A DNA stretch of 64,000 nucleotides from Tamarix chinensis. Lineage: Eukaryota > Streptophyta > Magnoliopsida > Caryophyllales > Tamaricaceae. The notes beneath the pieces were generated by a model. That model searched no databases and had not been told where the DNA came from. It saw only the letters and a program-made list of their open reading frames with translations. A program made the translations under genes and the position numbers. The stretch covers positions 52,768,218 to 52,832,217 of the forward strand of contig CM060181.1 in assembly GCA_030549775.1 (NCBI GenBank), read 5' to 3'. Positions 11,640 through 23,574 of this stretch are shown piece after piece; the first letter of the stretch is position 1, and the number at the start of each line of letters is the position of its first letter.

Positions 11640-12860
11640 GGGTTTAAGGGTTGAGGGGGCTAGGGTACCACCTATAGATTGTGGTGACCAGGCGGCACTG
11701 GCGATGGCACATAACAGTGGCGGCAGCGGTGATGGAGGGAGAAGAGGAGGTGGAAAGGTGATTAGCTAGGATAGAAGAGGGGGATTCAGAGGGTGATTGA
11801 GGTGGTAGTGGATGCCCTAGGTTGAGAGGGCTAGAATGGTGGTGGTGGTGCAGCCAAAGGGGTGGTGTAGGCGGCGGCGACGGGTGTGATGGCCGAAGGT
11901 GGTGGAGAGGGAGGAAGGGAGAAGGAAAGGGAGGCAAGGGAAAAGGAAGTTAGGGGGAGGTAGAGGAGGTTTTGCTGGTGGTTTTGGGGAGTAGGGGGAG
12001 TGGTGGTTGTGGCAGGAACAACGGCGTGAAGGGAGGCAGTGGATGAGAAGTGGTTGATCAAGGAGATAACTTTGCACAGCTAAGGTGGCTCATACGGGGA
12101 GAATCGAGGGTGGTGAGTGGCGTGGTTCGATGGAGGGTGGTGTAAGGAGTGTTTTGGAAGGTGGCTTTGGCAGCGGTGCTAGGCAGCAATGAGGGGGTGG
12201 ACGGCTGAATAGGCGGAGGTACAACAAAAGGGAGGAAATTTTGGGCAGTGAAAAAAGATCAAATAGGGGGGCAGCTGAAGGGTATTTATAGGACATTGAA
12301 GGGGGAAAACAATAGAGGAAAAAGAGTGGAAGAGGATGGCACACGGGGCAGGTTGTCAGTCAGTGGCACACGGCCGGTACATGTATACAAAGTTGCAAGT
12401 CTGTCAGCTTGGGGAAGGAGAAAGGAAGGGGGAAAGGGGCACGCATGAGGAGAGAGAGAGTGATTAGGTCGAGGAGGGAGAGGGATCGACGGGGAAGAGA
12501 GGGGAGGTAGCAGGTTGGCATGTAGTGTTGCAAAGGTTGTGTGCCTACACGGGGAAGAGTGGGGAAGACGAGGGGATGGGGGAAAAAGGAGGGTCAAGGG
12601 AAGAAGAAAGAAGAAAGGGGCTGACTGTTCGACCTAAGGGAAAATAAAGAAAGAAAGAAAGAAAAAGAAAGGGAGCTAGGCTAGGTGGCTGGTGTGGGAA
12701 AAAGAAGGGGCGCAGGCCTTGGGCCATATGGGAGAAAAGGAGAGGGGAGAAGGTTTGGTCCATGGGGGTAGGCTGGTCCAAATCGGGGAAGGAAGGACAA
12801 AAGAAAAGAAGAAAGGAGAGGAAGAAGAGAAAAAAAGAAAGGAAAAGGAAAAAAGAAAAA
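11640..12860. repeat. Purine-rich tract of solo LTR no. 1
   Basis: Plus strand is strongly A/G rich (GGTGG, GGAGGA and GAAAG runs), so the transcribed minus strand is C/T rich. The long Pro/Ser/Leu/His-rich open frames on the minus strand (11644-12781) are a by-product of this composition and match no protein I know. Given the LTR orientation it spans the U3/R/leader zone. Confidence 0.75.
12283..12290 (-). promoter_or_regulatory. TATA box of solo LTR no. 1
   Basis: TATAAATA on the minus strand, about 875 bp from the LTR's 5' end at 13164, in a GC-richer context (CCTATAAATACCC). Position and orientation fit the LTR promoter. Confidence 0.5.
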
Positions 12861-13169
12861 ATAGATAGGTTGGGGTATTTAGAACATTTTGATATTTTGG
12901 AATATTTAAAGTAATAATACTTTAATAAAATAATAAATAAATTTCCTTTTTAGATTAATTTAGGATATTTTGAATGATTTTTCCTTAATTCTATTTTAAT
13001 TAGCAAAATACCTAAAATTTTCCTAATTAAACTATTTAGTATTTTCCTCTTGGTTTTTCCTTAATTACTTCCTCTTATTTTAATAAAATAATTAATTTAA
13101 TTAATTTTTCTAATAAATCCTTATTTGGCCATAATTTTTTAAATTAAGATTTTGAGGTATTTTACTAGA

Positions 13170-13850
13170 GTTACATTTTCAGCTTTATTGTATCCGGAGG
13201 TGGAATTTCCATGGATAAGTCAAAGGTAGAGGATATAAGAACATGACCTACACCCATATCCATCACTGATGTTAGATTCTTTCGTGGAATTTCATTTTTT
13301 TATAGGAGGTTCATAAAGGGGTTTAGCACACTTCTAGCACCCATCACTTAATGCCTCAAAAAAGGGGATTTTAAATGGACCAAGTCCACATAAGAAGCCT
13401 TTGAGGTGATAAAAAAAAATTTAAGTGAGGCCCTAGTGTTGAGACTACCCATATTTGAGATGGTGTTTGAGATAGAGTGTGATGCAAGTGGAGTGGGAAT
13501 TGGAGAAGTCTTACTGCAAGAAGGAAAACTAATAGCCTTTTTAGTGTAAAGCTTAATAGCTTGAGATCCAACTATAACACCTATGATAAAGAATTTAATG
13601 CTATTATTAGGGCATTAGATAATTGGTTGCATTACCTTAGGCCAACACAATTTTTATTGCATATCAACCATGAGTCCCTAAAATACATTTATGGGTAGCA
13701 TAAACTTAATCTTAGGCATGCTAGATGGGTAAATTTTTTGCAATCTTTCTCATTTGTAGCTAAGCGTAAGAGTGGCAAAAAAAATGTTGTAGTAGATTCC
13801 ATCTTTAGAATATATTATATGTTATCATTATTAGAAGCAATAATCTTAGG
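13170..13850 (+). pseudogene. Gypsy RT end and RNase H (continuation)
   Basis: Continues the copy cut at 8446: SMDKSKVEDIRT, ITDVRFFRGISFFYRRFIKG, then [20 protein letters not shown], where the IECDASG block holds the first RNase H Asp. Later come YDKEFNAIIRALDNWLHYLR, HINHESLKYI and RHARWVNFLQSF. Stops and at least one frameshift are present. Confidence 0.87.
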
Positions 13851-14030
13851 ATTTAGGTGTTTGAGGATGAAGAATTTGCAAGTCACTTGGAATATCAAGA
13901 CAAGTTTTTAGGTCCTTACATAATTCAAGAGGGATTTCTTTTCAAAGGTAACAAGTTGTGTATCCTAAAGTGTTCCATCGGAGGACTACTAATTCATGAA
14001 GTGAATGGGTGGGAATCTAGCAGGGCATTT
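13851..14030 (+). pseudogene. Gypsy integrase N-terminal fragment, truncated
   Basis: Reads YIIQEGFLFKGNKLCILKCS and IGGLLIHEVNGW, matching the segment just before the integrase zinc-binding domain. Homology stops at about 14010, where chromovirus LTR sequence begins. The rest of integrase and the 3' LTR of this copy are not in the window. Confidence 0.75.
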
Positions 14031-14039
14031 TGGTATATT

Positions 14040-14286
14040 AGTCTAGGACCTTTAAGGTCCTCCAATGTAAACACTCTTTTAAGTTATTTAGGTAATAGCT
14101 TATTTGTGCATTCTATTGTTTTAAATGTGTTAGTAGGTTTTGGCCTTGTATTTGATATGGGATAGGTGGCAAACAACTAATCTATGTCAGGTACGACTGT
14201 AACACCCCATTTTTTCTAGATTTGTTTTTAGCTTCTACAACATTTTAAATGTAAATTTTCTATAGTGATAAAATGGGGGTGTTATA
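14040..14286 (+). repeat. Truncated chromovirus LTR 3' end
   Basis: Aligns by eye with the last 250 bp of the LTRs ending at 21363 and 28489: GGTTTTGGCCTTGTAT, a GGATAGGTGGCA-like segment, TCTATGTCAGGT, then TGTAACACCCCATTTT...AAAATGGGGGTGTTATA. The terminal inverted words (14211-14222 and 14273-14285) are retained. No gag follows, so it is a fragment joined to the truncated Athila LTR. Confidence 0.7.
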
Positions 14287-15755
14287 GAAATAATTATTAA
14301 TCAAAGCTAATAATTTTAAATAAAAATATCTAAACTAAAATAAATACAATCTAACGTATATCAAATTAACTAATAAAAATTACTAGGGAATCTCAATCCA
14401 CCTTTATCTAATTATAAGATTTAATTAACCAATTACTTGACTTTTTCACTTACCCACTGTGCCAACACAAATATACAACTAACACACACTCCTGAGCAAC
14501 ACAACCATATCATCAATTATAAATTACGCTATCTCTACTCAAATGATTTAAATAAAAAATGATGTTTTAGTTTTAATTAATTAATTATCCTCCCCTATTA
14601 TTTTAAAAATTATTTAATTATTCTCATAACCCATTCAATTTTTATGTATATTATACAAACTAAAGTAAAGAATTAGCTCTTGTTTCAACTCAACTTGTTA
14701 GAATCCAATTAAAGATGGTCAGTCTATTAAGTAAATACAATTGAACACAATAAAATAAATAAAACAGATATGGAAGTTTATAAATCAAGCAATCAATTAA
14801 TAAAATAATATAAAGAATAGGGTTTTTCCATATCCCCAGTAAAATAAAATTAGAGCATATTATGAATTAAAATAAATATAATCAACTTAAATAAAGAATC
14901 TAAATTATACATAAAATATTTAAACTAAAAAAATTCAAATATAAAAATATAGAATTTTTAGATATAAAATTAGAACAAAAAAAATAAAATTATACTATAT
15001 GGATTGCTGACAGCACTAAAAATTTTCTTTCTTAGGCCTTTGTTTCTCTATCATCTTTTATCTCTTTTTTTTTCTTTTTGGCGCTTGTGCCCACCATCTT
15101 TTGTCTTTATGTCATGTTTTCTATATTTTTTCTCCTTCTCAATCTTGTTTTATTTATAGCCTTTTTTTTCCCCAACCTTGCGGTCTCTGCCTATCTTTTT
15201 TCCTTTTTTTGGACTTTCTCAATTTCTTTGGCCCTTTTACGGCACTTTGTTATCTCAATCTTCTTCTTTGTTTCTTTTATTTATATCCTTTCCTATTTTT
15301 TTCTTTTTTATTTTATACTCCATGCATTTTTCTATCAATTAGTACCTACAAAATAAAAGTACACAAATATTAATTAACTTCTTAAATTTATTTCAAACAA
15401 TCCTTCACTTTAGTATATATTGTTAGCTAAAATTTTAGGTCAAACTTTTACCCATATACAATCAGATTTAGGAAAAACATTATGAACAAAAATTGTATAT
15501 ATTCCATTTTTACCTTTACACTAAAATTTTAATCACCTAAATTCAAGGTTGTATATGGATGTTATGGTCAAAATATGGTATGTTGTCAAAATCATACAAA
15601 ATCACCTTTAAGTTTGAAAGTCATTAAATACATGAGATTATTATGAATTATGTAAATGATTAAAAAGAATATAAATAATCTCACATATTATTCAAATAAA
15701 TAACCAAAAGCTTAAATGAAAAGGGTATTAAATATGCAAACATATATGTTCATCA
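14287..15755 (-). repeat. 3' LTR of the Athila-like element
   Basis: Direct counterpart of 40319-41732. Shared landmarks include AATACAATCTAA, TTAATTAACCAATTA, GGATTGCTGACAGCACTAAA versus GGATGGCCAACAACACTAAA, and the right end ATGTTCATCA versus GTATTCATCA. On the minus strand the LTR starts TGATGAACAT. About 120 bp of the LTR's 3' end, present at 40196-40318, are missing here. Phe/Leu-rich frames inside (15078-15373) are composition artefacts. Confidence 0.82.
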
Positions 15756-15785
15756 ACACACCCACATTTAGTTGTTTACTTATCC
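15756..15785 (-). promoter_or_regulatory. Polypurine-tract region of the Athila-like element
   Basis: On the minus strand the sequence just before the LTR reads CTTGAGGATAAG, a short spacer, then AAATGTGGGTGTG, followed at once by the LTR start TGATGA. The CTTGAGGA.AAG...GTGGG arrangement is characteristic of Athila/Tat elements. It is decayed (T interruptions). Confidence 0.6.
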
Positions 15786-17747
15786 TCAAGTAATACATGA
15801 CTCTAATAAAAAAATTATAAAAAATAAAACTAACTAGCCACTTTTATAGGTCTCACAATTTCACTTAGTGCGTACTAGAATTTAAACCCCTAGGTCTCCC
15901 TTAGACGATAAGCAAGGTCTCATGAAGATTTTGTAAATATTATGCCCATTAAATAACACACAAATCACATAAAAACAACAAATACAATTTGAATAGCTTT
16001 AGCTAATGTTGTCTCATAATCTTCTACTTTTATCACGCCAAGATTAGCACTTAACCAAGATTTCAAACTAGAAATTTTAAAATGTTAAACCCAACAATAT
16101 GTTCACACATAAACATGATAAATATGAACAAAGTAATGGTGACTGAAACCCTAACAACACACTAGTCAAATCAAGATTCATCATCACAAAGGTATACCCT
16201 CTTGTTTTTACTTTTCTCTTATATTCATGGCTACATATATATAAACACATCAAAATATGTGAGATAAAGATGATAAAAATAACAACTAAATCACATATAT
16301 AAACAAGGAAGGCTCAAATTTTGTGGATAAAAACCTTTTGAAGGAATATCAAATACTTGCTAAATGTATCAAATCATATGCTTGATTCATGTGACTAATC
16401 TCCAACATATGAAGGTCACCCATCTAAATAATCAAATAGAATTCATAAGGGTTTTAGTAGTGATAGGTTTAAGGGTTTAATGAATAAAAGGAAAATAAAG
16501 ATTCAACAAAATATTCTAAAGCCAAGTAGAATTATGTTGATATAGAGACACTTCTTACATATTCAAATTATCAAGGTATCTTCACATTACATAACATAGC
16601 ATCTACACCATTTTCACATTACATAAGGTTTTTTTTTCTCAACTTTTATTTTTGTCTCTTTTTTCCCCTTTATTTAACTCCTCCATACTTATTCTTTTAG
16701 ATTCTGTTTAACATTGTCTTCACATATAATATTAAATCACTTGTATAAGTTTCATAAAAAAATATATAATTATTTTTAGAATAATGATAGAGATTTGCTT
16801 TAGGTTTTATGTTAGGAATAATGTGGGTGATGAAAGAAAGAAATGTCAATGTAAAAAGCTTAAAGATATTAAATAAGAGGTGCACATCTTTTGTACACAC
16901 CAAAAAAAGGGGGTAGAAGGATATATGGCTATGTGGTGGTAAATCCTAAGACACCTTTATAACTTTCTCAATTAGGGTGGTTATAACTTATATCTTTGAT
17001 TAGTACATGAACAAGTTCAAGTAATCTATATACTCTACTACAAGAGCTAAAAAAAAGTAATTTGATCGAAACAAGTTAGTGCACATGAGGTTTAGAAAGA
17101 AAAATGAAGCTATGTGAAATGCTAAAAAAAAGGAGACATATATGACTAAAAACCTTACTATGGGTTGCGATAAATCTTAACATGCCATGTTGATGCATAT
17201 AAAATCATACATGTTCTCACTCCATTCACTTCCAATCACATAGATATGTGTTTCCTACATCAAAATTAATACACCCAAAAACTCCACTCAACTTTATCTT
17301 GGTTTTGTGGTTCTCTTTTAGTATAATTTCTAAGATATGTTCACCATTAACTAATCAAGTGCTTCAAAAAATCAACAAAATCTAATGAAAAAAAAGCTCA
17401 ACTAAACACATGAACATGCATAACACTAAAAAAAAATAAGTAAATGGATAAATAAACACATAGCAAATCAATGAAGTATAAGAATGAACCAAAAATCCCC
17501 CACATTTATCATGGAAATCATCCTCAATGGACAATCAATCCACACAAAGGAGGAAAAGGAAAATTTAATATAAGTGAGGTTATACAGAAGGTACCTGAAC
17601 ATGACAAAAAATACAGTAAAAATACCAGCGGTGAACTTCATATTTCCAGGCAACCATGACCCATGTTGTAAAACACATCCCCAATCTATGTTTCCCAACA
17701 AGTGCTCCATTCATGTTACCAACCACTTTCAAATTTGTATGTGCTTA
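15786..17747 (-). other. Athila-like 3' internal region, no clear gene
   Basis: About 2 kb between the polypurine tract and the inserted LTR. Athila elements often carry an env-like frame here. I see only short broken frames (for example 17468-17710 on the minus strand) that I cannot assign. Confidence 0.45.
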
Positions 17748-18539
17748 TGCAATACCGCAAAATTTACCGCTAAAAATATATATTTTTAATGGAAGTGTGA
17801 TATCAACATATTTGAGTGTTACTATCATACTCAGCATAAGTCTAGCTTACCATACCATCCTTACATCAAATAGAAGAAAAAAATGGTTAATACATAAAAC
17901 ATTATAAATGATGAATAAGAGAACTTTCATAATCATAGATTAAGTTTGCAGAATACCACCAAGTACAATATCAAAATACAACAAAATGTATATATTGGGA
18001 GTTAATAGTCCCAAAAGGTATCTGAACCAAAAAATATAATCGGATTACAGGACTCTATAGCCAATCCTAATAAATAAGAACCACACTTGCACATATAAGG
18101 CATCATATGCAACAAAATCATCTAGAAGGTTCTTATCAACCTACATAAAATCTTACAAGTTTTATGCTAATGTGAATGACAAAACTCATAAAAATATTGA
18201 TCGGTACACTATTTATTAAGTAAGGTAACCATATAGTCAAATTAAGGTTAAGAAAAAATAAAGCATACATTAGAGATAAAAATAAGTGATGCAAGGTAAA
18301 CACTAATTATATAACTCATTCTTAGATATAAGCAAGATCTATTCTTTTAACTATGTTGAGTTCAAGGACTTCCGTTATTCTTAATTTAGTGGAACATATT
18401 AAAGTATCTGCTAGGGTATAATGCACTAGAGCCACTATTATCATCTAGTGTAATGAACCTAGCATATACTAGGGTAACATGCTCCTGACCACTATTCTTA
18501 AACCGATGGAATGGTATGAAGTATCTCTCAATGGAAAAT

Positions 18540-21363
18540 TATAATGCCCCATATTTTTGTAAAGTTTGATTGAGAATTTGTGATATTTATTAAATTTTGA
18601 TAATATTTGGTTATGATTTAGCACTATAATAGAGTTTGCTAGAAAGTTAGATTTGAATAAGCTTTAAAAATTAAATAAAATGAGTTTTCAAATGGACTGA
18701 TTGACTGGTTTTTCATTTTAGCTACAATGATTATACTCAACTGAACTAAAGGACTCTTTTGATGAACCGATCAACTGATCAGTAGAACATTCAATTGGTA
18801 GGCCAAACCAATCTACTAGTTTTTTAAGCTTAATACATTCTCTAAACTCAATTTTTCTGTGAAATCTTTTTATAACAAAATGGAACCTTGATAATACTAT
18901 TTCAAGTTGTTCTTTAAAGATTCTTAACCTTTCTCACCATACATTTGGCCCAAGCTTCTACCTCAAATAGATTCAAGGGTTTGATTTGGAAAATTGAGGG
19001 AGAGGATCACTTTCACTTTGCCCTATTCCACCTCTCTCCCTTGCATACTAGGATTGTTGTTTCAATTTCTAGATTGTCTTCGCTACTAGGGAGATTATTT
19101 CCACATTAACCATTTATTTCCTCTCTAATGTTTGAAATTTTTTGGGTAAATTTGTCCTACATTCTCTAGAAATCACCATTTTATCCCTAAAAGGAAATTC
19201 AGCCTATCTTTGATGAAATCTACCCATTTAACTCAAATTTAAATGATAGAATTTAGGGTTTTTCAATATAACCATAACCACATTAGTCTGTAAAACTGAT
19301 CAACTAGTTAGGTGTCATTTGGGGAAAACTAATGGATTAGTTAGGTTAAACCAATTGACTAGTCTTTAGAACAGTACACTGGTTGGCCTAAACTCATTAA
19401 CCGATAAGGTTGTGGTGAACTTGGTTTGCTCTCTACTTAAACCCATTAACTGGCTTGGCATAATCGATCAACTGGTCCTATAACAGTTGAAGGGTTAGCC
19501 AAACCAATCAAACAATTTAAGGGAATCCTAGGTTTGGTTCAACAAAACTAGTTGACTAGCCGACCAAAACTGATCAACTAGTTAGGTCAAATCGATTAAA
19601 TAGTTCGGCAAGATTGTGTGATTTTGATCTTTTAACTTGGATATGCCTTGAGACCATGCCTAATGTTTCTATATGATTGTTTAAAGAGGGAAATACATAT
19701 GTTAACATGAATTAATAACCTAATGGATGGGATAAATGGATGATAATTTATGGCATACACAATGGTTGTTATAAATGCCTTAATGGGCCAAACTAAATCA
19801 GTATTTGATGGCTTTAAAGGGGTAATACAATTTGAACTTTAGTATAAAATGGATTAATCTAAGGGATTTGGTTAATACTGAATAAGAATTAATAGAAATA
19901 TGATGCATGGTTGGGATGGTAGTGTTTAATATGTAATAAGTTTGTGAATGCATTGCTTGCATATTGTATGGGTCTTTAGTGATCCTATAACCTCAAGAAT
20001 AACATATTAAATACTTAGAGTGAAATATGATCAAGTTATATATAGGTTTGGGATACCCGATCCTCGATTAGCTACTCGAGGTTAGTCTGTTTTTGCACAT
20101 TTATTGGTGCCTTTAAGCTTTCCCTTCAAGTTGGATCCTAGTAGACTCTGGTGCCTTACCTACTCTAGAAATTGATAATGTACTAGGGGGTATCCATATT
20201 AAAGGCTTCGGTTACCTAGGTGGTTTACGGATTAGGCCCAAACATATGTCCATTGGTTGTTACTTAGCTTCAATCCGAAATTATGTCCATTAGTGGTTTC
20301 TTGGCATTGATTCAGACTTATGTCCATTCTTCGTTACTTGGGTTTACCTGGACATTGTGCCCTTTTATTTAGATAGACTTCCATGGTATGTGAGACCATG
20401 AGGTGGTGCATAATCCATCTCTAAATAATAACTTAGACATGTATTCTTATATGAATTTGAATGAGTAATTGGATAGGAATTTGGAATAAGAATGTGACTA
20501 AAAAGAAAGATAAAATATAAAGGGAAAATAATATTAAAGGAGATAATTCCTTGTCTATGTATAAATGACCTTACAAATTAGTTTTTTGGAAATGGCCTAT
20601 GGTGAAATCATATGCCTAGATGAATGAAGCCTAACCATTAGCTGGACATTCTACTTTGTAGCTTTCATATTATCATCTACGATTTTGTGCCATATTGTCA
20701 AGCATGATCAATCATGTATAGTATGAGATTCATATGACTAATGAGACCTTGATAGAGCATGTATCTTTTGTTATATGAAATAGGCATGAAATATGTTAGT
20801 ATGATTTTCATAGTATGCTGGAATATTGTTTGTTGGTTCATTTAGGTGGTAACTTAGATTATGCAGGATAAAGTGTACTAATGTGCCTATTTGTTTGGTC
20901 ACCTTCTTGTTCCTATGAGTAGAGGGTCATGTGTTGGTTTTCAAGGATGGTCAATAATTAGCCAACATTATATTGGGTATAGGTCTGAGAACATGGACAT
21001 CGAGAGACTCTTAAATGATCCTTGATGGAGTAGAGTTTAGGGTTACACCCTAATTTTGTTTATCTAATTTGAGATCATGTACTTTACCTTAATTTTCCTT
21101 GTATATTTGAATATTGTAGACCATTGGGATCTTATACTTATAAGTCATTTCCTTCGGTATTTATAAAATGAGTTTTAGCACACTCTACTTTGGTTTTGGT
21201 TGGGTTGGTTCTCACCCTTGTATCTAACATAGGACAAGCATTTGGCGCCTATCCTATGTTAGGTGTGGTGGTAACACCCTATTTTCCTAAGTGTTTATTA
21301 TTTTTCTACTTTGCGAGATTTTTACAATAAATTTTTTCAGTAGTGAAAAATGGGGGTGTTACA
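18540..21363 (+). repeat. 5' LTR of the chromovirus
   Basis: 2824 bp, starting TATAATGCCCC (TG probably mutated to TA) and ending GGGGGTGTTACA. It matches the 3' LTR along its length, for example TTGGATTTGAATAAGCTTT-type and CTTACAAATTAG-type words. A block of about 700 bp present in the 3' LTR (about 25740-26420, including the TATA box) is absent here near 19300, so this copy probably lost its promoter. Confidence 0.85.
20225..20365. repeat. Short tandem repeat in chromovirus 5' LTR
   Basis: About four imperfect units of 40-50 bp built on ATGTCCATTRGTGGTTACTT. The same array is at 27370-27505 in the 3' LTR. Confidence 0.7.
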
Positions 21364-21366
21364 GGT

Positions 21367-21379
21367 TGGTATCAGAGCT
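21367..21379 (+). promoter_or_regulatory. Primer binding site, initiator tRNA-Met type
   Basis: TGGTATCAGAGCT lies three bases after the LTR terminus TTACA. It is complementary to the 3' end of plant initiator tRNA-Met, the standard primer of Ty3 chromoviruses. It marks the 5' LTR boundary and the element's plus orientation. Confidence 0.93.
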
Positions 21380-21739
21380 ACTTTAAAAATATTTTCTAAT
21401 TTTTAATTTTTTAAGCTAATAGCATAAGTTGTTATTAGACATTTTCTAACATTTTTCCAATCTTAAACTATTTTAATGGAAACATAGGTTTGGTAACAAG
21501 ACTTCTTGGAATTCTTTTCCCATTTTAAACAGGTTGAGCTTATACATAGGGTGTTTTAAATGATTTCCCAAATTCTTTATGTATTTAGTTGAAAGTAAAG
21601 ATTTTTCAAACCTAGAATGTCCATAAGTGAGAGTGTGTAGGGGAATGTGTTGTAGATAGTCTTTCTGTTGATTTTTTATGCTATCTTTAGTATTAGGTAA
21701 TGGATCATTTCTAATTAATCCTATCTTTTAGGAATTTAT

Positions 21740-22655
21740 ATTCGATAACCACCGTTATGAGTGTGTTAAGGAATTTATGGAGACCATAGGAGCCTACATG
21801 GAAGGCTAGATCTGAGAACCACAACCACCGTCAGTTCCACTATTTATACCAATTCCAAAAGATTGGCTTAAGAGAGTTGCACATTATAACCCACCAATAT
21901 TTGAGGGCCATAAGGACCCTAAAATCATAGAGAGATGGGTCAAAGACATAGAGAAGACCTTCACCGCTTGTGGTTGCATTGTGGATAAGAGGGTTGATGT
22001 GGCATTATATTACCTGAAGGGGAGAGAAGACACCTAGTGGAGGAGTGTCTATCATAGAGGCATAGATATTATGGGTTAGGGATAGTTTCTTGAGGCACTT
22101 AGTGCCCATTTCTATCCCACTCACTTTCTTATGAAGAATTACGATGAGTTCATGGCCCTTCGCCAGGAAGGCATGTGGATTGAAGAGTTCTACATGAGAT
22201 TCATGAACTTGGTCTAATTTGCTCCTAAGTTACAGGGCAATAAGGTAATGTAGGTCCATCATTTCAAGGTCCTCCTATGAATCCAATACCAAGAGATATT
22301 AGTCAAAGTTACTCCACCAGACATGGTAGGAATGTATGAGCAGGCTTTAGAGGCTTTCTGAGCCATCCAAGCCCATTTTTTTGTTGGGGGTGAGAGGAAG
22401 TTTAAGGATCATTAGTGTCTCGGTGATAGGAAGAAGGACAAATTTGGAGGTAGTAAGCCTCCTAAGTATGGTAGAAGTATAGGATCATCACCCTAATTTG
22501 GAGGTTAGTCTAAGGGACGTGTCGAGGAGAGGTATTAACATTATAAGCATTGCAGAGCAAATCACCAAAAAGTATATTATGGAGGAAATAAGGTGACTTG
22601 CTATGGGTATGGTATGGTCGCACACAGAGCCTATGAGTGTTATGTCAGAGGCAGT
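21740..22655 (+). pseudogene. Chromovirus gag
   Basis: Reads PPIFEGHKDPKIIERWVKDI, EKTFTACGCIVDKRVDVALY, then FLEALSAHFYPTHFLMKNYD, EFMALRQEGMWIEEFYMRF and FAPKLQGNKVM, the gag core of chromoviruses. A zinc knuckle follows at about 22595-22650 (CYGYGMVAHRAYEC), with Tyr in place of the second Cys. In-frame stops occur about every 30-50 codons. Confidence 0.85.
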
Positions 22656-22904
22656 AATGTCTAAAAAATTCAAACTCAAGCTTGGAGCATTAGATCTATT
22701 CAGTAGCCGCAACCATAAATTATTAGGGTTCTTCCATCACCAACCAGTGTTGCCAATCAAGATAGTCAGCCTAGATGTTAGAATCCTCACACCTTTCAAT
22801 AAGATTAGGGATTAGCCAATGCATCAGAAGTTCCTTCAAGTGGACTCTTGAACATGATTAGCCAGTTCGAGGAGTGTCAGACCACTATGTTAACCGATAT
22901 GCTT

Positions 22905-22995
22905 ACTGGCTCTATCTTTCCATCATGCATATTTTTTTAATGTGGTGCATCACATTCTTTTTTGTCATCTGCATTTGTAACTATAGCTTACTTAT
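22905..22995 (+). pseudogene. Chromovirus protease active-site trace
   Basis: The translation FF*CGASHSFLSSAFV corresponds to the protease motif LFDSGATHSFIS. The catalytic Asp codon is now a stop. Everything between here and the end of RNase H is deleted. Confidence 0.75.
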
Positions 22996-23124
22996 CTCCT
23001 TCTAGTAGCATTTTCACTTCTATTGTGTTACCTTGGGGGAACATGACTAATACACTTAGATGTTTCCACAATAGTGTTCGCTCTTAAATTTTAGAGGCAC
23101 TATTTGTATGGGTTATTTGTATGG

Positions 23125-23330
23125 GGTTTAGTGGAATTTTTATACCAACCATAAGAGCCTAAAGTACATTTTCACATAGTAGAAGTTAAATTTGATATTA
23201 AGTAGAGGGTTGGATTTGATCAAGGATTACATGTTGGCATTAACCTACCATGAGGGAAAGGCCAATATCGTGGCAGATGTACTGAATAGGAAGATGCCAT
23301 ATTCCTTGAGTATAATTGTATTATAAAATC
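23125..23330 (+). pseudogene. Chromovirus RNase H C-terminal end
   Basis: Reads HKSLKYIFT, two stops, LNLILSRGLDLIKDYMLALT and YHEGKANIVADVLNRK, the usual end of chromovirus RNase H (SLKYIFTQ.ELN.R..RWLELLKDY...YHPGKANVVADALSRK). Confidence 0.88.
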
Positions 23331-23574
23331 ATCTATGTCAAGATTTTAGGAATACGGAGATCGATTTTCTCACTACTAGTAGTCTCAAAGTAAGAATAAT
23401 CACACTCACTATCAAATCTTCTATCTTTGAGGAAATCCAAGCTAATCAACCTGGTGATGTTAAGATATAAAGGATCAAGTAGGGTATTAAAGAAGGGAGA
23501 GCCCCGAGATTTCAACTCCACAAGGATGGTAAAGTCAGATATCATGGGAGGTGATGTATACACTAAGGATGTGC

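Larger units (their letters stand above)
8447..13164 (-). mobile_element. Solo LTR no. 1 inserted in gypsy RT
   Basis: A 4.7-kb LTR in minus orientation. Its left end on the plus strand reads TGTAACACCCCC; the right end has decayed to GGTATTTTA where TATTACA would be expected. It is flanked by perfect 5-bp target-site duplications CTAGA (8442-8446 and 13165-13169). The host RT frame reads CDFFVPR up to the left edge and resumes at VTFS...FIVSGGGISMDKSK after the right edge, with a one-base shift, which proves an insertion. No internal region or second LTR is present, so it is a solo LTR left by LTR-LTR recombination. Its left 700 bases resemble the LTR starting at 17748. Confidence 0.88.

Noticed and set aside
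11644..12781. Several overlapping Pro/Ser/Leu/His-rich minus-strand ORFs
   Set aside because: They all fall in a strongly purine-rich tract, overlap in different frames and have no recognisable domains; stop codons are rare on a C/T-rich strand by composition alone.
15078..15373. Phe/Leu-rich ORFs resembling membrane proteins (also 41001-41428)
   Set aside because: Both lie at the same place in the two Athila LTRs, in T-rich sequence, and are not conserved as protein between the copies.
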